NCBI RefSeq assembly: GCF_014646515.1
Contig: NZ_BMNK01000026.1
Span: 1-64,000, forward strand
Direction: 5' to 3'
DNA: 64,000 nt
Source of the DNA: Nonomuraea glycinis
GTDB lineage: Bacteria; Actinomycetota; Actinomycetes; Streptosporangiales; Streptosporangiaceae
Position 1 is the stretch's first letter. Every line of letters starts with the position of its first letter. The notes beneath the pieces were generated by a model. It was given only the letters and a program-made list of their open reading frames with translations. It was not told the DNA's origin and searched no databases. This document shows, piece after piece, positions 24,699 through 32,810 of this stretch. The translations under genes were made by a program, and so were the position numbers.

Positions 24699-25718
24699 TC
24701 AGCTCTGGCCGTCGCGGCGCGCGAACCTGTTGAAGATGCGCTCGCCCGCGCCGACGGCGCCTTCGGCCACGTCACGCAGTACGCCGATGAACGGGTCCTG
24801 GGACTCCGACCAGGACCTGCGGTAGGAATCGGCGGCCGCCTTCATCTCCTCGGTGACCCTGGCGTTGGCGTCGTCCTCCCGGCGCGGGTAGTCGCCGCCG
24901 ATGATGCGCTCGTACTCGCCGCTGCGCTGCCACTTGTCCAGCTCGGCCACGCGCACCACGGCGAACGGGTGGGTGGTGCCGAGCAGGTTGAGCACCTTGA
25001 GGAAGCCGTCGCGCAGGTCGCCCGCGGTGTCGTACTCCTGGTACTGGGCGAGGAAGGCCTCGATGTTCATCTCGTGGGTGTAGTCGCCGCCGGCGAGCTT
25101 CATCAGCGCGCGCTTGGCCGCCTCGGGGTCCTGGCCGGTGAGCAGGCCGCCGCGGTCGGAGGAGAGCTCCGACTTGCGGTACCACTCCTCCAGGCCGGCC
25201 ACGATGGCGCGCAGGCCGATGTAGCCGAGCGGGATCCAGGCCACGCGGGAGGCCAGGCGGGTGAGGATGTCGAGCATCGTCCGGTAGACGGCGTGGCCCG
25301 ACAGGATGTGCGAGGTCTCGTGTCCGATGACGAAACGCTGCTCCTCCTCGTTCATGAGGTTGAGCAGGCCGGTGGTCACGACGATGAACGGGTCGTCGAA
25401 GCCGATGGCCTTGGCCTGGACCTGCGGGTCCTGCTGGACGTAGATCTCGGGAATGCGGTGCAGGTCAAGGGTGTAGGCGGCGTCGCGGCCCATGTCGTAG
25501 AGGGAGCGGAACTGGGTCTCGCTCACCCGCACGGCCGACGCGAGGTACATCAGGCGCAGGCGGCGCTCGCTGATGAGGCCGGACATTTGCTTGAGAACCG
25601 TGTCGAACCCGCTCAACTTCCGCAGAGCGACCAGGGCCGACCGGTCTGCGGGGTGTTCGTAGGCACGGGACGAGATGCCGGGCAATTGGACGCGGTTGCG
25701 GTCCGGGGTGGTCGTCAT
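24699..25718 (-). CDS. M48-family zinc metallopeptidase
   Basis: This 339-residue protein has the zinc motif HETSH in VIGHETSHILSGHAV, with a likely third ligand in the downstream KSELSSDRGGLL region, as in M48 (HtpX/Ste24-like) peptidases. A weak hydrophobic stretch around residues 170-190 might associate with the membrane, but it lacks the four-helix anchor of HtpX. The ATG at 25718 was chosen over one 15 codons upstream because TAGCAT lies 7 nt before it on this strand (25731-25726). Its substrates are unknown; it is convergent with the kinase gene. Confidence 0.85.
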   Translation of the reverse strand: MTTTPDRNRVQLPGISSRAYEHPADRSALVALRKLSGFDTVLKQMSGLISERRLRLMYLASAVRVSETQFRSLYDMGRDAAYTLDLHRIPEIYVQQDPQVQAKAIGFDDPFIVVTTGLLNLMNEEEQRFVIGHETSHILSGHAVYRTMLDILTRLASRVAWIPLGYIGLRAIVAGLEEWYRKSELSSDRGGLLTGQDPEAAKRALMKLAGGDYTHEMNIEAFLAQYQEYDTAGDLRDGFLKVLNLLGTTHPFAVVRVAELDKWQRSGEYERIIGGDYPRREDDANARVTEEMKAAADSYRRSWSESQDPFIGVLRDVAEGAVGAGERIFNRFARRDGQS

Positions 25719-25725
25719 GCCCGGC

Positions 25726-25731
25726 ATGCTA
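25726..25731 (-). promoter_or_regulatory. Leaderless -10 box of the M48 gene
   Basis: TAGCAT reads on the minus strand, 7 nt before ATG 25718, the same spacing as at nadD and the radical SAM gene. Confidence 0.5.
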
Positions 25732-25801
25732 CGTCCGCAACGGGAGTGATGCGCGGCCATCACCGAGGGGGGTCACCTCATGTTGTGATAAGGCGTCCGA
25801 C

Positions 25802-25815
25802 TAAGGTCCGTTTCA
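25802..25815 (+). promoter_or_regulatory. Leaderless -10 box of nadD
   Basis: TAAGGT at 25802-25807 is followed by 7 nt and ATG 25815. A second in-frame ATG follows at once. Confidence 0.5.
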
Positions 25816-26432
25816 TGATGAACGCGCCTGGTAACCAGGGGAAGCGACGTGTGGGAGTGATGGGAGGCACCTTCGATCCCATCCATCATGGCCACCTGGT
25901 CGCCGCCAGCGAGGTGGCGCACCACTTCGAGCTCGACGAGGTCGTCTTCGTCCCCACGGGCCGGCCGTACCAGAAGGCGGAGCGCGAGGTCTCCGCGCCC
26001 GAGGACCGTTATCTGATGACCGTGATCGCCACCGCGTCCAACCCCCGCTTCTCCGTCAGCCGGGTGGACGTGGACCGTCCGGGGCCGACCTTCACCATCG
26101 ACACGCTGCGCGACATCTCGCAGAAGTACGGTCCCGACGCGGAGCTGTACTTCATCACCGGAGCGGACGCCCTCGGCGCCATTCTCGACTGGCAGAACGC
26201 CGATGAGCTGTTCGAGCTCGCGCACTTCGTCGGCTGTACCCGGCCCGGTCACACGCTGCACGACCCGGGGCTGCCCGAGGGCAAGGTGACGTTGCTGGAG
26301 ATCCCCGCGCTGGCCATCTCCTCCTCGGAGTGCCGGCAGCGGGTGGAGGAAGGGGAGCCCATCTGGTACCTCGTGCCCGACGGAATCGTGCAGTACATCA
26401 ACAAACGCGGGCTGTATCACGCCCATGGCTGA
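25815..26432 (+). CDS. nadD: Nicotinate-nucleotide adenylyltransferase
   Basis: This enzyme converts nicotinate mononucleotide and ATP to deamido-NAD. The 205-residue product has the nucleotidyltransferase loop VGVMGGTFDPIHHGHLV and the ISSSECRQRV segment near the end. Length is normal. The frame is open far upstream by chance; the leaderless promoter fixes the start. rsfS and a phosphatase follow, the same order as nadD (Rv2421c), rsfS and gpgP in Mycobacterium tuberculosis. Confidence 0.95.
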   Translation: MMNAPGNQGKRRVGVMGGTFDPIHHGHLVAASEVAHHFELDEVVFVPTGRPYQKAEREVSAPEDRYLMTVIATASNPRFSVSRVDVDRPGPTFTIDTLRDISQKYGPDAELYFITGADALGAILDWQNADELFELAHFVGCTRPGHTLHDPGLPEGKVTLLEIPALAISSSECRQRVEEGEPIWYLVPDGIVQYINKRGLYHAHG

Positions 26433-26472
26433 ACCGATCACGTCACACGTGGGCCGTCACGGCCGTAACGGG

Positions 26473-26489
26473 TACCCTCAACATGAGGG
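26473..26489 (+). promoter_or_regulatory. Palindrome overlapping the rsfS -10 box
   Basis: TACCCT at 26473-26478 is a plausible -10 box. CCCTCA-ACA-TGAGGG (26475-26489) is a perfect 6-bp inverted repeat that overlaps it and could be an operator or a 5' hairpin. An AGGAGG ribosome-binding site follows before GTG 26523. Confidence 0.4.
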
Positions 26490-26522
26490 AATGTTGTCGA
26501 CACAGGAGGACCGACCCGCATC

Positions 26523-26918
26523 GTGACAGCAACCGACAGAGCCGTCCAGCTCGTAAGAATCGCCGCAGAGGCCGCGGCGGACAAGCTGGCCGACGACATC
26601 CTCGCCTACGACGTCAGCGAGCAGCTCGTCATCACCGACGCTTTCCTGCTCTGCTCCGCAACCAACGATCGTCAGGTCCGCGCCATCGTCGACGAGATCG
26701 AAGACCGGCTGCGCACCGAGGCGGACGCCAAGCCGGTACGCCGGGAGGGCGAGCGCGAAGGCCGTTGGGTGCTCCTCGACTACATCGACATCGTCGTGCA
26801 CGTCCAGCATGAGGAAGACCGCACCTTCTACGCGCTGGAGCGGCTCTGGAAGGACTGCCCGGCGATCGGTCTGCCGGAGAGCATCATGCAGGCCAACATC
26901 CAGAGGGCCCGCACTTGA
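26523..26918 (+). CDS. rsfS: Ribosome silencing factor RsfS
   Basis: This 131-residue protein binds L14 and blocks joining of ribosomal subunits in starvation. Family motifs are visible: DVSEQLVITDAFLLCSATND and EGRWVLLDYIDIVVHV. It follows nadD as in most bacteria. The start is GTG behind AGGAGG. Its stop overlaps the TTG start of the next gene by 4 nt, so the two are translationally coupled. Confidence 0.95.
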   Translation: MTATDRAVQLVRIAAEAAADKLADDILAYDVSEQLVITDAFLLCSATNDRQVRAIVDEIEDRLRTEADAKPVRREGEREGRWVLLDYIDIVVHVQHEEDRTFYALERLWKDCPAIGLPESIMQANIQRART

Positions 26919-27550
26919 GCAAGCGGATCGTCTGCCTGAGACACGGGCAGACCCTGTGGAACGTCGAGCAGCGCTTCCAGGGCCACTCCGACATCCAGCT
27001 CAACGAGACGGGCATCGCCCAGGCGGCGAGGGCGGCCTCGCTGCTCGCCGCGCTGCGGCCCACCCTCATCGTCTCCTCCGACCTCCAGCGGGCCAATGAC
27101 ACCGCCCTGGCGCTCGGCCGCCTCGCCGGGCTCGACGTGGCGGTGGACAAGGACTTCCGCGAGCGCGGCGGCGGGCAGTGGGAGGGCCTCACCCGCGGGG
27201 AGATCGCCGAGCGCTGGCCCCAGGAGTACGTCGCCTGGGAGGCGCCTGACGGCGAGCCCGTGACGGAGGTGGCGGCCCGGGTGGCCGCGGCCATGCGCCG
27301 CTGGGCGGCCAAGCTCGACGATGACGGGCTGCTGGTCGTCGCCTCCCACGGCGCGGCGCTGCGGCTGGGCATCTGCGAGCTGCTCGGCCTGCCGCAGGAG
27401 TCGTGGTCCGCCATCGGCGGGCTCAGCAACTGCTCGTGGTCCGTGCTGGAGCAGGGACGGCGAGGGTGGCGGCTGCTGGAGCACAACGCCGGCACCCTGC
27501 CCGAGCCGATCAGCGGCGACGACAGTCCTGACGCCGAAGGGCGGCAGTGA
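26915..27550 (+). CDS. Histidine phosphatase, probable glucosyl-3-phosphoglycerate phosphatase
   Basis: This 211-residue member of the phosphoglycerate-mutase superfamily has the phosphohistidine motif CLRHGQTLWN at the N-terminus and the second histidine in VVASHGAALRLG. Its place after nadD-rsfS equals that of GpgP (Rv2419c) in mycobacteria, which makes glucosylglycerate for methylglucose polysaccharides; the function here is inferred from that synteny. The TTG start overlaps rsfS. A perfect 15-bp hairpin follows. Confidence 0.85.
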   Translation: MSKRIVCLRHGQTLWNVEQRFQGHSDIQLNETGIAQAARAASLLAALRPTLIVSSDLQRANDTALALGRLAGLDVAVDKDFRERGGGQWEGLTRGEIAERWPQEYVAWEAPDGEPVTEVAARVAAAMRRWAAKLDDDGLLVVASHGAALRLGICELLGLPQESWSAIGGLSNCSWSVLEQGRRGWRLLEHNAGTLPEPISGDDSPDAEGRQ

Positions 27551-27558
27551 AGGTCCCG

Positions 27559-27592
27559 ATCAGCCCGTACGGCCCGCGCCGTACGGGCTGAT
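27559..27592 (+). terminator. Terminator after the nadD-rsfS-phosphatase operon
   Basis: Two perfect 15-bp arms with a 4-nt loop (CCGC) start 9 nt after the stop. There is no clear T tract, as is common in GC-rich actinobacteria. Confidence 0.75.
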
Positions 27593-27660
27593 TAGGCGAA
27601 TCCCGTGGATGGCTATATGCTCTCCGAGCGCCGCGAAGAGCTTGCTCGACGCGGCGACCA

Positions 27661-27733
27661 GGGGCTATGGCGCAGTTGGTAGCGCGCCTCCATGGCATGG
27701 AGGAGGTCTGGGGTTCGAATCCCCATAGCTCCA
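27661..27733 (+). tRNA. tRNA-Ala(GGC), copy 1
   Basis: The cloverleaf is complete: acceptor stem GGGGCTA/TAGCTCC with the G3-U70 alanine identity pair, D arm GCGC...GCGC, anticodon stem CCTCC/GGAGG around ATGGCAT (anticodon GGC), and T arm GGGG-TTCGAAT-CCCC. No 3' CCA is encoded. An identical gene lies at 41482-41554 in the same orientation. Confidence 0.97.
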
Positions 27734-27741
27734 CCCCTGAG

Positions 27742-27776
27742 AAGGCCTGTGGGCGGTGTCCACAGGCCTTTCGTGT
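27742..27776. terminator. Bidirectional terminator between tRNA-Ala and the P-loop kinase gene
   Basis: Perfect 11-bp arms (27742-27752 with 27760-27770) end with CCTTTCGTGTG on the plus strand. It sits between the tRNA and the convergent gene that ends at 27778, so it can serve both. Confidence 0.75.
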
Positions 27777-27777
27777 G

Positions 27778-28299
27778 TCAGCGTTCGAGTCCCAGGTGCG
27801 ACAGGGCGGTGCGTACGTTGTCCGCCGGCGAGGCTACGGAGTCCAGGACCAGGCGGTCCTCGCGCCAGTTCGTGAAGGCGGCGCGGCGGGCCTGCGCCGA
27901 GTCCCAGGTCGGCTCCGGGAAGCCGTCGAGGTCGCGGTGGCGGCCCGCCAGCCGTCGCCGGTGCGTGTCCGGATCGGAGCAGGTCACCTCGATCAGGCGC
28001 AGCGCGGCACCGCTGCGCCGGGCCAGGGCCCGCCACTGCTCGCGGGCCGGTTCGGCGTCGTTCACCGCGTCCACGATCACCCGCTGGCCGAGCGCGAGGA
28101 TCCCGGCGGCGAGCGCCTCCACCACGACGTAGGCCGCCAGACCGGTCGGCTGGTCGCGGTCGATCCCCGCGCGCCACATCGCGGCCTCGACCGGGTCGAC
28201 CGACAGCACCGGCGCGGGGATCCGGCGGCCGAGCTCCTCGGCCACCGTGCTCTTGCCCGCGCCCGGCAGGCCGCTCATCACGATCAACATGACCGCCAC
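27778..28299 (-). CDS. P-loop kinase-like ATPase
   Basis: This 173-residue cytoplasmic protein has a Walker A motif near the N-terminus (VMSGLPGAGKST) and the layout of small zeta-toxin/gluconate-kinase-like P-loop phosphotransferases: IVDAVND after the second strand, RLIEVTCSDPDTHRRR near the lid. A start three codons later (MLIVMSG) is equally possible. There is no antitoxin gene beside it, so a toxin role is not supported. Its substrate is unknown. It is divergent from the MBL-fold gene across a palindrome. Confidence 0.8.
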   Translation of the reverse strand: MAVMLIVMSGLPGAGKSTVAEELGRRIPAPVLSVDPVEAAMWRAGIDRDQPTGLAAYVVVEALAAGILALGQRVIVDAVNDAEPAREQWRALARRSGAALRLIEVTCSDPDTHRRRLAGRHRDLDGFPEPTWDSAQARRAAFTNWREDRLVLDSVASPADNVRTALSHLGLER

Positions 28300-28360
28300 C
28301 CTGCCATGCCCCGGAGCGGCTTGCGGCGTTCTGGCGCGTGGCCCAACTGCTCTGGTGTTA

Positions 28361-28374
28361 GATCTTGAAAGATC
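28361..28374. promoter_or_regulatory. Palindrome GATCTT-GA-AAGATC, candidate operator
   Basis: A perfect 6-bp inverted repeat with a 2-nt spacer lies between the divergent P-loop kinase and MBL-fold genes, in a stretch that is AT-rich for this genome. Its position fits an operator or a promoter element for the MBL gene. No regulator gene is adjacent. Confidence 0.4.
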
Positions 28375-28435
28375 GTGATTCTTCCGCTCATGTCACGGGT
28401 GCTGACATGCGCGAAGCCTGGGGGAGGAAACAGTG

Positions 28436-29365
28436 ATGGGGAATCAGCCGGATGAGGCGGGACTGCACGAGATCACGCCCGGGGTGTACGCGTGGGTGCA
28501 GCCGGACGGCACCTGGTGGGTCAACAACGCCGGGGTGGTGACCGGCGACGAGGGGACGGTGCTGGTCGACACCTGCGCGACCGAGCCGCGTACCCGCAGG
28601 TTCCTGGGGGCGGTCGCGGCGGCCACCGGCGGCGCGCCGGTGCGGATGGCGGTGAACACCCACCAGCACGGCGACCACACCTACGGCAACAGCCTGCTGC
28701 CCGACGAGACGGTCATCTTCGGGCATACGGCGATGCGGGAGGCGCTGCTCGTCGACCCCTTGATCGACGGGTGCCCGCCGGTCTGGGAGCCGGTGCCCGA
28801 CTGGGGGAACGTGACACGCCGTACCCCGTCGGTGGTCTTCTCGTCGGAGTTGACGCTCTTCACCGGCGGGCGGCGGATCGAGCTGCGGCATCCCGGGCAT
28901 ACCGCGCACACGCCGGGGGACGTGGTGGCGTGGCTGCCGGAGGAGCGTGTGCTGTTCACCGGTGACCTGCTGTTCCACGGGCTGACCCCGATGCTGTTGA
29001 TGGGGTCGGTGGAAGGGGCGCTGCGGTCGCTGGACTGGCTGGCGGCCTTCGAGCCCGAGCATGTCGTCCCCGGTCATGGGCCGCTGGCGGACGCGGGTTC
29101 CCTGCCCGGCGTGCTGGCGGCGCATGAGCGCTACTACCGGTTCCTGGCCGAGGTCGCGGGCAGGGGGCGGCAGGAGGGGCGCACGCCGCTGGAGGCGGCG
29201 CAGGGGGCCGACCTCGGGGAGTTCGCGCAGTGGGCGGACGCCGAGAGGGTGGTGCTCAACCTGCACCGGGCGTACGCGGACGCCGCAGGGACCGAGGTGG
29301 ATCTCATCACCGCCTTCCTGGACGCCATGACGTACAACGGCGGGCCGATGCGGACCGGGGTCTAA
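28436..29365 (+). CDS. MBL-fold metallo-hydrolase
   Basis: The 309-residue product carries the metal-binding motif NTHQHGDHTYGN (HxHxDH), a later metal His in LRHPGHTAHTPGD, an Asp in VLFTGDLLFHG and the final His in VVPGHGPL. It resembles SoxH/quinoprotein-relay-type beta-lactamase-fold hydrolases. GTG 28433 directly before this ATG is an alternative start; GGGGAGG lies upstream. Its substrate cannot be read from the sequence. An acetyltransferase gene starts 4 nt after the stop, so they likely share an mRNA. Confidence 0.85.
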   Translation: MGNQPDEAGLHEITPGVYAWVQPDGTWWVNNAGVVTGDEGTVLVDTCATEPRTRRFLGAVAAATGGAPVRMAVNTHQHGDHTYGNSLLPDETVIFGHTAMREALLVDPLIDGCPPVWEPVPDWGNVTRRTPSVVFSSELTLFTGGRRIELRHPGHTAHTPGDVVAWLPEERVLFTGDLLFHGLTPMLLMGSVEGALRSLDWLAAFEPEHVVPGHGPLADAGSLPGVLAAHERYYRFLAEVAGRGRQEGRTPLEAAQGADLGEFAQWADAERVVLNLHRAYADAAGTEVDLITAFLDAMTYNGGPMRTGV

Positions 29366-29369
29366 GGGG

Positions 29370-30167
29370 ATGTCTCAGATGCTTCTCGACCGCGCCCGCC
29401 GACTGTGGGTGGATCTGGCCCAGGTTCCGGGAGGGTTTCCCGAGCCGGGGCAGGCACGGGTGGTCGTCTCCCCCGAATCGCGGCTGTGCCCTGACGGATG
29501 GGCGGGAGTCGTCGCGATCGGCGGGGCGGTGCTCGCGACGGTGCCCGACGAGGACTCGGCCGCCCCGCTGCGGGCCGCGCTGACCGGCCTCGGCGACCAC
29601 GGCCTCGGCGACCACGGCGGGGCGCCGCCAGGGCTGACCGGCTCTGAGGGCCGCGACGGGGCGCCGCGATGGCTGATCGGTCTAGGCGATCTTTGGGGGT
29701 TGCCGCGGGCGCTGGCCGTGGAGGACGTTCTTGGGCCTGCGTCGCTGGCGTACGTCGACGCCGCCGGGTTCGTTGCCGTCCATGGGGGTGCCGCTGTCGA
29801 GCGGCTTCCGTCGGGGGATGTGCGCGTGCGGGAGCTGCTGGACGCGTCGGATCCGGCGGAGGCCGGCGAGAGCGGGCTCAGGGAGATCGTTTCGGACGCG
29901 TTCGTGGTGCGCGAGGGGCTGGAGGTGGTCGCCGTGGCCGGATATCGGCCGTGGTTGGACACGGCGGCCCACGTGTCGGTGCTCACCGCCGCAGGCCGTC
30001 GCGGCGAAGGTCTGGCCAAGGTCGTGGCCTCCGCGGCGGTCGCGGACGCGTTGGAGCGCGGGCTGCTTCCGCAGTGGCGGGCCCGGCCGGAGGCGTCCCG
30101 CCGGGTGGCTCGGGCGCTCGGCTTCGACGAGGTGGGCGGCCAGGTCAGCGTCAAGCTCCGTGGGTGA
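29370..30167 (+). CDS. GNAT-family acetyltransferase (divergent N-terminus)
   Basis: The 265-residue protein has a GNAT-like C-terminal half: AAHVSVLTAAGRRGEGLAKVVASAAVADAL matches the acetyl-CoA loop, although the canonical R/QxxGxG/A is read as RRGEGLA. The N-terminal half is variable with a small repeat (LGDHGLGDHGG). Its substrate is unknown. It is translated right after the MBL gene. Confidence 0.7.
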   Translation: MSQMLLDRARRLWVDLAQVPGGFPEPGQARVVVSPESRLCPDGWAGVVAIGGAVLATVPDEDSAAPLRAALTGLGDHGLGDHGGAPPGLTGSEGRDGAPRWLIGLGDLWGLPRALAVEDVLGPASLAYVDAAGFVAVHGGAAVERLPSGDVRVRELLDASDPAEAGESGLREIVSDAFVVREGLEVVAVAGYRPWLDTAAHVSVLTAAGRRGEGLAKVVASAAVADALERGLLPQWRARPEASRRVARALGFDEVGGQVSVKLRG

Positions 30168-30283
30168 CGATGAAAGAAAGTTTCGGTATGTGAGCGTACG
30201 GAGAAAATTGTTGTCTCTCATGGCTTGACCGTGGTGGGTGAGGGTCGGGAGGGTGGCTGGAGGCTTGGGGGGAGGAATCGGGG

Positions 30284-31222
30284 ATGGCGGCGGTGCGGGC
30301 GTTCGTGGCGGGGGATGAGCTCGGGCTGGTGGATGCGTGGAACCGGAGCATGCCGGGGGACCCCACGACTGCTGGGTGGGTGCGCGAGTGCGTGCTGCTC
30401 GATCCCAACTTCGACCCCGAGGGGCTGCGGGTCGCGGTGGTGGACGGCCGGGTGGTGGGATGCGCGTACGGGGTTCGCAGGCTGGTTCCGCCGGGGCCGG
30501 GGACCGATCTGGAGCCGGAGACGGGGTGGATCCCGTTCTTCTTCGTCGTGCCGGAGCGGCGGGGGCGTGGCCTGGGCCGGCGGCTCCTCGGCGAGGCGCT
30601 GGACTTCCTGCGCGAGCGGGGCAGGACGCGCGTCGACTTCGCCTCGTACACGCCCCACTATGTGCTGCCCGGGGTGGATGTGGAGCTTTATCCCGGCGGG
30701 TTCGGGCTGCTGCGGGGGCTCGGTTTCGAGATCCGCTCCTCGCCGGTCGCCATGGGCCGCACGCTGGTCGGCCAGGTGACGCCCGGCGAGGTGCTGCGGC
30801 TGCGGGCCGCGCGGGAGAGCGAGGGGTACGTCTTCCGCCCGCCGACGGACGGTGAGCTGCCGGAGCTCATCGGGTTCGCGGCCAGGGCCTTCAACCCCGA
30901 CTGGGGTGAGGCGATCAGGCGGCACGCCGACCCTCAGCGGATGGTTATCGCGAAAAAAGATCACATAGTGGGGTTCGCGGTATTCGGGGCTTATCAGGGG
31001 GTCGGGGAGAGGTTCGGGCCGTTCGGGGTGGATGTGAAGGAGCGGGGCACCGGGCTCGGCAAGATCCTGCTCCATCTGACCATGGCCAGGATGCGCGCCG
31101 AAGGGCTGCGTACCGCGTGGTTCCTGTGGGGGGACGAGGCGAGCCCGGCAGGTCACCTCTACCGCCAGGCCGGGTACGAGGTCACCCGGCGGTTCCACGT
31201 CATGACCCGTGGGACGGGGTGA
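30284..31222 (+). CDS. Tandem-GNAT acetyltransferase
   Basis: The 312-residue product has two GNAT modules. The first (about 1-150) has PFFFVVPERRGRGLGRRLLGEAL with the RGRGLG acetyl-CoA loop. The second (about 185-310) has GVDVKERGTGLGKILLHLTMARM. Both acetyl-CoA loops are readable, so both may be active. Such double modules occur in mycothiol synthase-like and small-molecule acetyltransferases, but it is not MshD by context. The bases at its 3' end are duplicated in the tail of the convergent WYL gene. Confidence 0.8.
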   Translation: MAAVRAFVAGDELGLVDAWNRSMPGDPTTAGWVRECVLLDPNFDPEGLRVAVVDGRVVGCAYGVRRLVPPGPGTDLEPETGWIPFFFVVPERRGRGLGRRLLGEALDFLRERGRTRVDFASYTPHYVLPGVDVELYPGGFGLLRGLGFEIRSSPVAMGRTLVGQVTPGEVLRLRAARESEGYVFRPPTDGELPELIGFAARAFNPDWGEAIRRHADPQRMVIAKKDHIVGFAVFGAYQGVGERFGPFGVDVKERGTGLGKILLHLTMARMRAEGLRTAWFLWGDEASPAGHLYRQAGYEVTRRFHVMTRGTG

Positions 31223-31310
31223 CCCGTTCGGCGGGGGCGGCCAGGCCGCCCGGCTGTTTCACGTCATGACTCGTGGAGCGGGGTGACCTGTTCGGCGGGG
31301 GTGGCCAGGT
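31195..31310. repeat. Imperfect 51-bp direct repeat at the GNAT/WYL convergent ends
   Basis: CACGTCATGAC-type sequence at 31195-31245 (GNAT end, containing its stop) recurs at 31259-31310 (WYL gene end) at a 64-bp offset with about five differences. The second copy supplies the last codons and stop of the WYL gene on the other strand. Confidence 0.8.
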
Positions 31311-32301
31311 CGTCTGGGGTTTTGCGTGCCGGCCCGTACAGCAGGGTGAGTTGTTCGGCGGTGGCGGCCACGCGGTCGCGTAGCTCGGCGGGGGAGAGGA
31401 CTTCGGCGTCGGCGCCGAGCCGGAGGAACTCGCCCACCGCGTGGCCGATCGACTCGATGGGCACCGTCACCCGCGTCCAGCCCTGCGCGTCCGGCGGCTC
31501 CGCGCTCTGCCGGGCCGCCGTCACCACGCCGGGCGTCATGAGGTTGGCCAGGCGCTCCAGCCCGCCCGGCGACAGTCGCACCACCGCCTCCCCGCGCCGC
31601 AGGCGGGCCTCGAACTCCGCCAGGTAGGCCTGCCAGTAAGCCGTCAGGTCGAAGTCGTCCGGCCGGGTGAAGCGCTCGGGCAGCGGGTGCAGGTCCAGGA
31701 TCTGCGACACCCGGTAGGTGCGCACGTCCTCGCCGCTGCGGGCCACCAAATACCACCGCCCGGCCTTGACGACCAGCCCGTACGGCTCCAGGCGGCGCTC
31801 CACCTCCTGGGGCGCCTTCCAGCGGCGGTAGCGCACCTGGATCCGGTGCTCGTTCCAGACGGCGTCGGCCACGGCGGGCAGGTGGCTGACCGGCTCGGAG
31901 TCTCGATACCACGTCGGGGCGTCCAGGTGGAAGCGCTCCTGGATCCGCCCGGCCCGGTCGCGCAGCTCGACCGGCAACGCCGCCATCAGCTTGAGCTGGG
32001 CCGCCGTCACCACCGCGCCCAGCCCCAGCTCGGCGGCCGGCCCCGGCAGCCCGGCCAGGAACAGCGACTCGGCCTCGTCGGTCGTCAGCCCGGTGAGCCT
32101 GGTCCGGTAGCCGTCGAGCAGCCGGTAGCCGCCCTTGGGACCGGCGTCGCCGTAGAGCGGGATCCCGGCGGCGTGCAGCGACTCCATGTCCCGGTAGATG
32201 GTCCGCACCGAGACCTCCAGCCGCCCGGCCAGCTCCTGGGCGGTCATCAGGCCCCGCGTCTGCAGCAGCAGCAAGATCGAAACCAGTCGAGAAGCGCGCA
32301 T
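31264..32301 (-). CDS. WYL-domain transcriptional regulator (HTH_11-WYL)
   Basis: The 345-residue regulator has an N-terminal winged helix (LVSILLLLQTRGLMTAQELA, then LEVSVRTIYRDMESLHAAG), a central WYL domain (about 140-225: PYGLVVKAGRWYLVARSG) and a C-terminal WCX-type extension. Such proteins sense small ligands or nucleic acids through the WYL fold. The gene appears leaderless: TAGTGT lies 7 nt before the ATG, inside a 21-bp palindrome shared with the divergent gene, so autoregulation is likely. Confidence 0.9.
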   Translation of the reverse strand: MRASRLVSILLLLQTRGLMTAQELAGRLEVSVRTIYRDMESLHAAGIPLYGDAGPKGGYRLLDGYRTRLTGLTTDEAESLFLAGLPGPAAELGLGAVVTAAQLKLMAALPVELRDRAGRIQERFHLDAPTWYRDSEPVSHLPAVADAVWNEHRIQVRYRRWKAPQEVERRLEPYGLVVKAGRWYLVARSGEDVRTYRVSQILDLHPLPERFTRPDDFDLTAYWQAYLAEFEARLRRGEAVVRLSPGGLERLANLMTPGVVTAARQSAEPPDAQGWTRVTVPIESIGHAVGEFLRLGADAEVLSPAELRDRVAATAEQLTLLYGPARKTPDDLATPAEQVTPLHES

Positions 32302-32303
32302 TA

Positions 32304-32324
32304 CACTGACACTACCTGTCAGTG
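32304..32324. promoter_or_regulatory. Divergent operator CACTGACA-n5-TGTCAGTG
   Basis: A perfect 8-bp inverted repeat with a 5-nt spacer separates the WYL gene from the DUF1579-like gene. On the minus strand it contains the WYL -10 box (TAGTGT, 32314-32309). On the plus strand it covers the -35 position of the divergent promoter, whose -10 box TACGGT (32334-32339) lies 6 nt before ATG 32346. One bound dimer could repress both. Confidence 0.65.
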
Positions 32325-32345
32325 ACCCTGCCCTACGGTTCTCTC

Positions 32346-32810
32346 ATGAACGACTTCGACTTCCTCGCAGGCACCTGGAACGTCACCAACCGCCGACTGG
32401 CCAAGGCCTTGGTCGGCAGCGACGACTGGGACGAGTTCCCCGGCCGGTCCGTCGGCACCCGCCACTTCGACGGCGCCGCGAACTTCGACGAGATCGTCTT
32501 CCCCACCAAGGGGTTCAGCGGGCTGACCCTGCGCATCTTCAACCCCGAGACGCGGCAGTGGTCCATCTACTGGGCCAGCAGCGCCACGGGCGTGCTCGGC
32601 CTGCCGCCCATGGTCGGCGCCTTCGACGGGAACCGGGGCGAGTTCTACGCCGACGACTCCTACGAGGGCACGCCGGTGCGCTGCCGGTTCATCTGGACCG
32701 TGTTCGGCGCGGACTCCTGCCGCTGGGAGCAGGCCTTCTCGGTGGACGGCGAGCAGAGCTGGGAGACGAACTGGACCATGGACTTCACCAGGGATCTCAC
32801 CCAGGCGTGA
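32346..32810 (+). CDS. DUF1579-like small protein, predicted WYL-regulator target
   Basis: The 154-residue cytoplasmic protein starts MNDFDFLAGTWNVTNRRL and shows a WxG-type beta-barrel pattern (FLAGTW, RQWSIYWAS, RFIWTVFG) resembling DUF1579/lipocalin-like proteins. No catalytic motif is visible. The start is fixed by a leaderless promoter (TACGGT, 6 nt). It is divergent from a WYL regulator across a palindrome and is probably the regulator's main target. The last codons overlap the convergent next gene by 14 nt. Confidence 0.75.
   Translation: MNDFDFLAGTWNVTNRRLAKALVGSDDWDEFPGRSVGTRHFDGAANFDEIVFPTKGFSGLTLRIFNPETRQWSIYWASSATGVLGLPPMVGAFDGNRGEFYADDSYEGTPVRCRFIWTVFGADSCRWEQAFSVDGEQSWETNWTMDFTRDLTQA

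Noticed and set aside
27778..28299. Zeta-toxin of a toxin-antitoxin pair
   Set aside because: Only the P-loop fold agrees; no epsilon-type antitoxin gene is adjacent and the neighbour is a divergent hydrolase.
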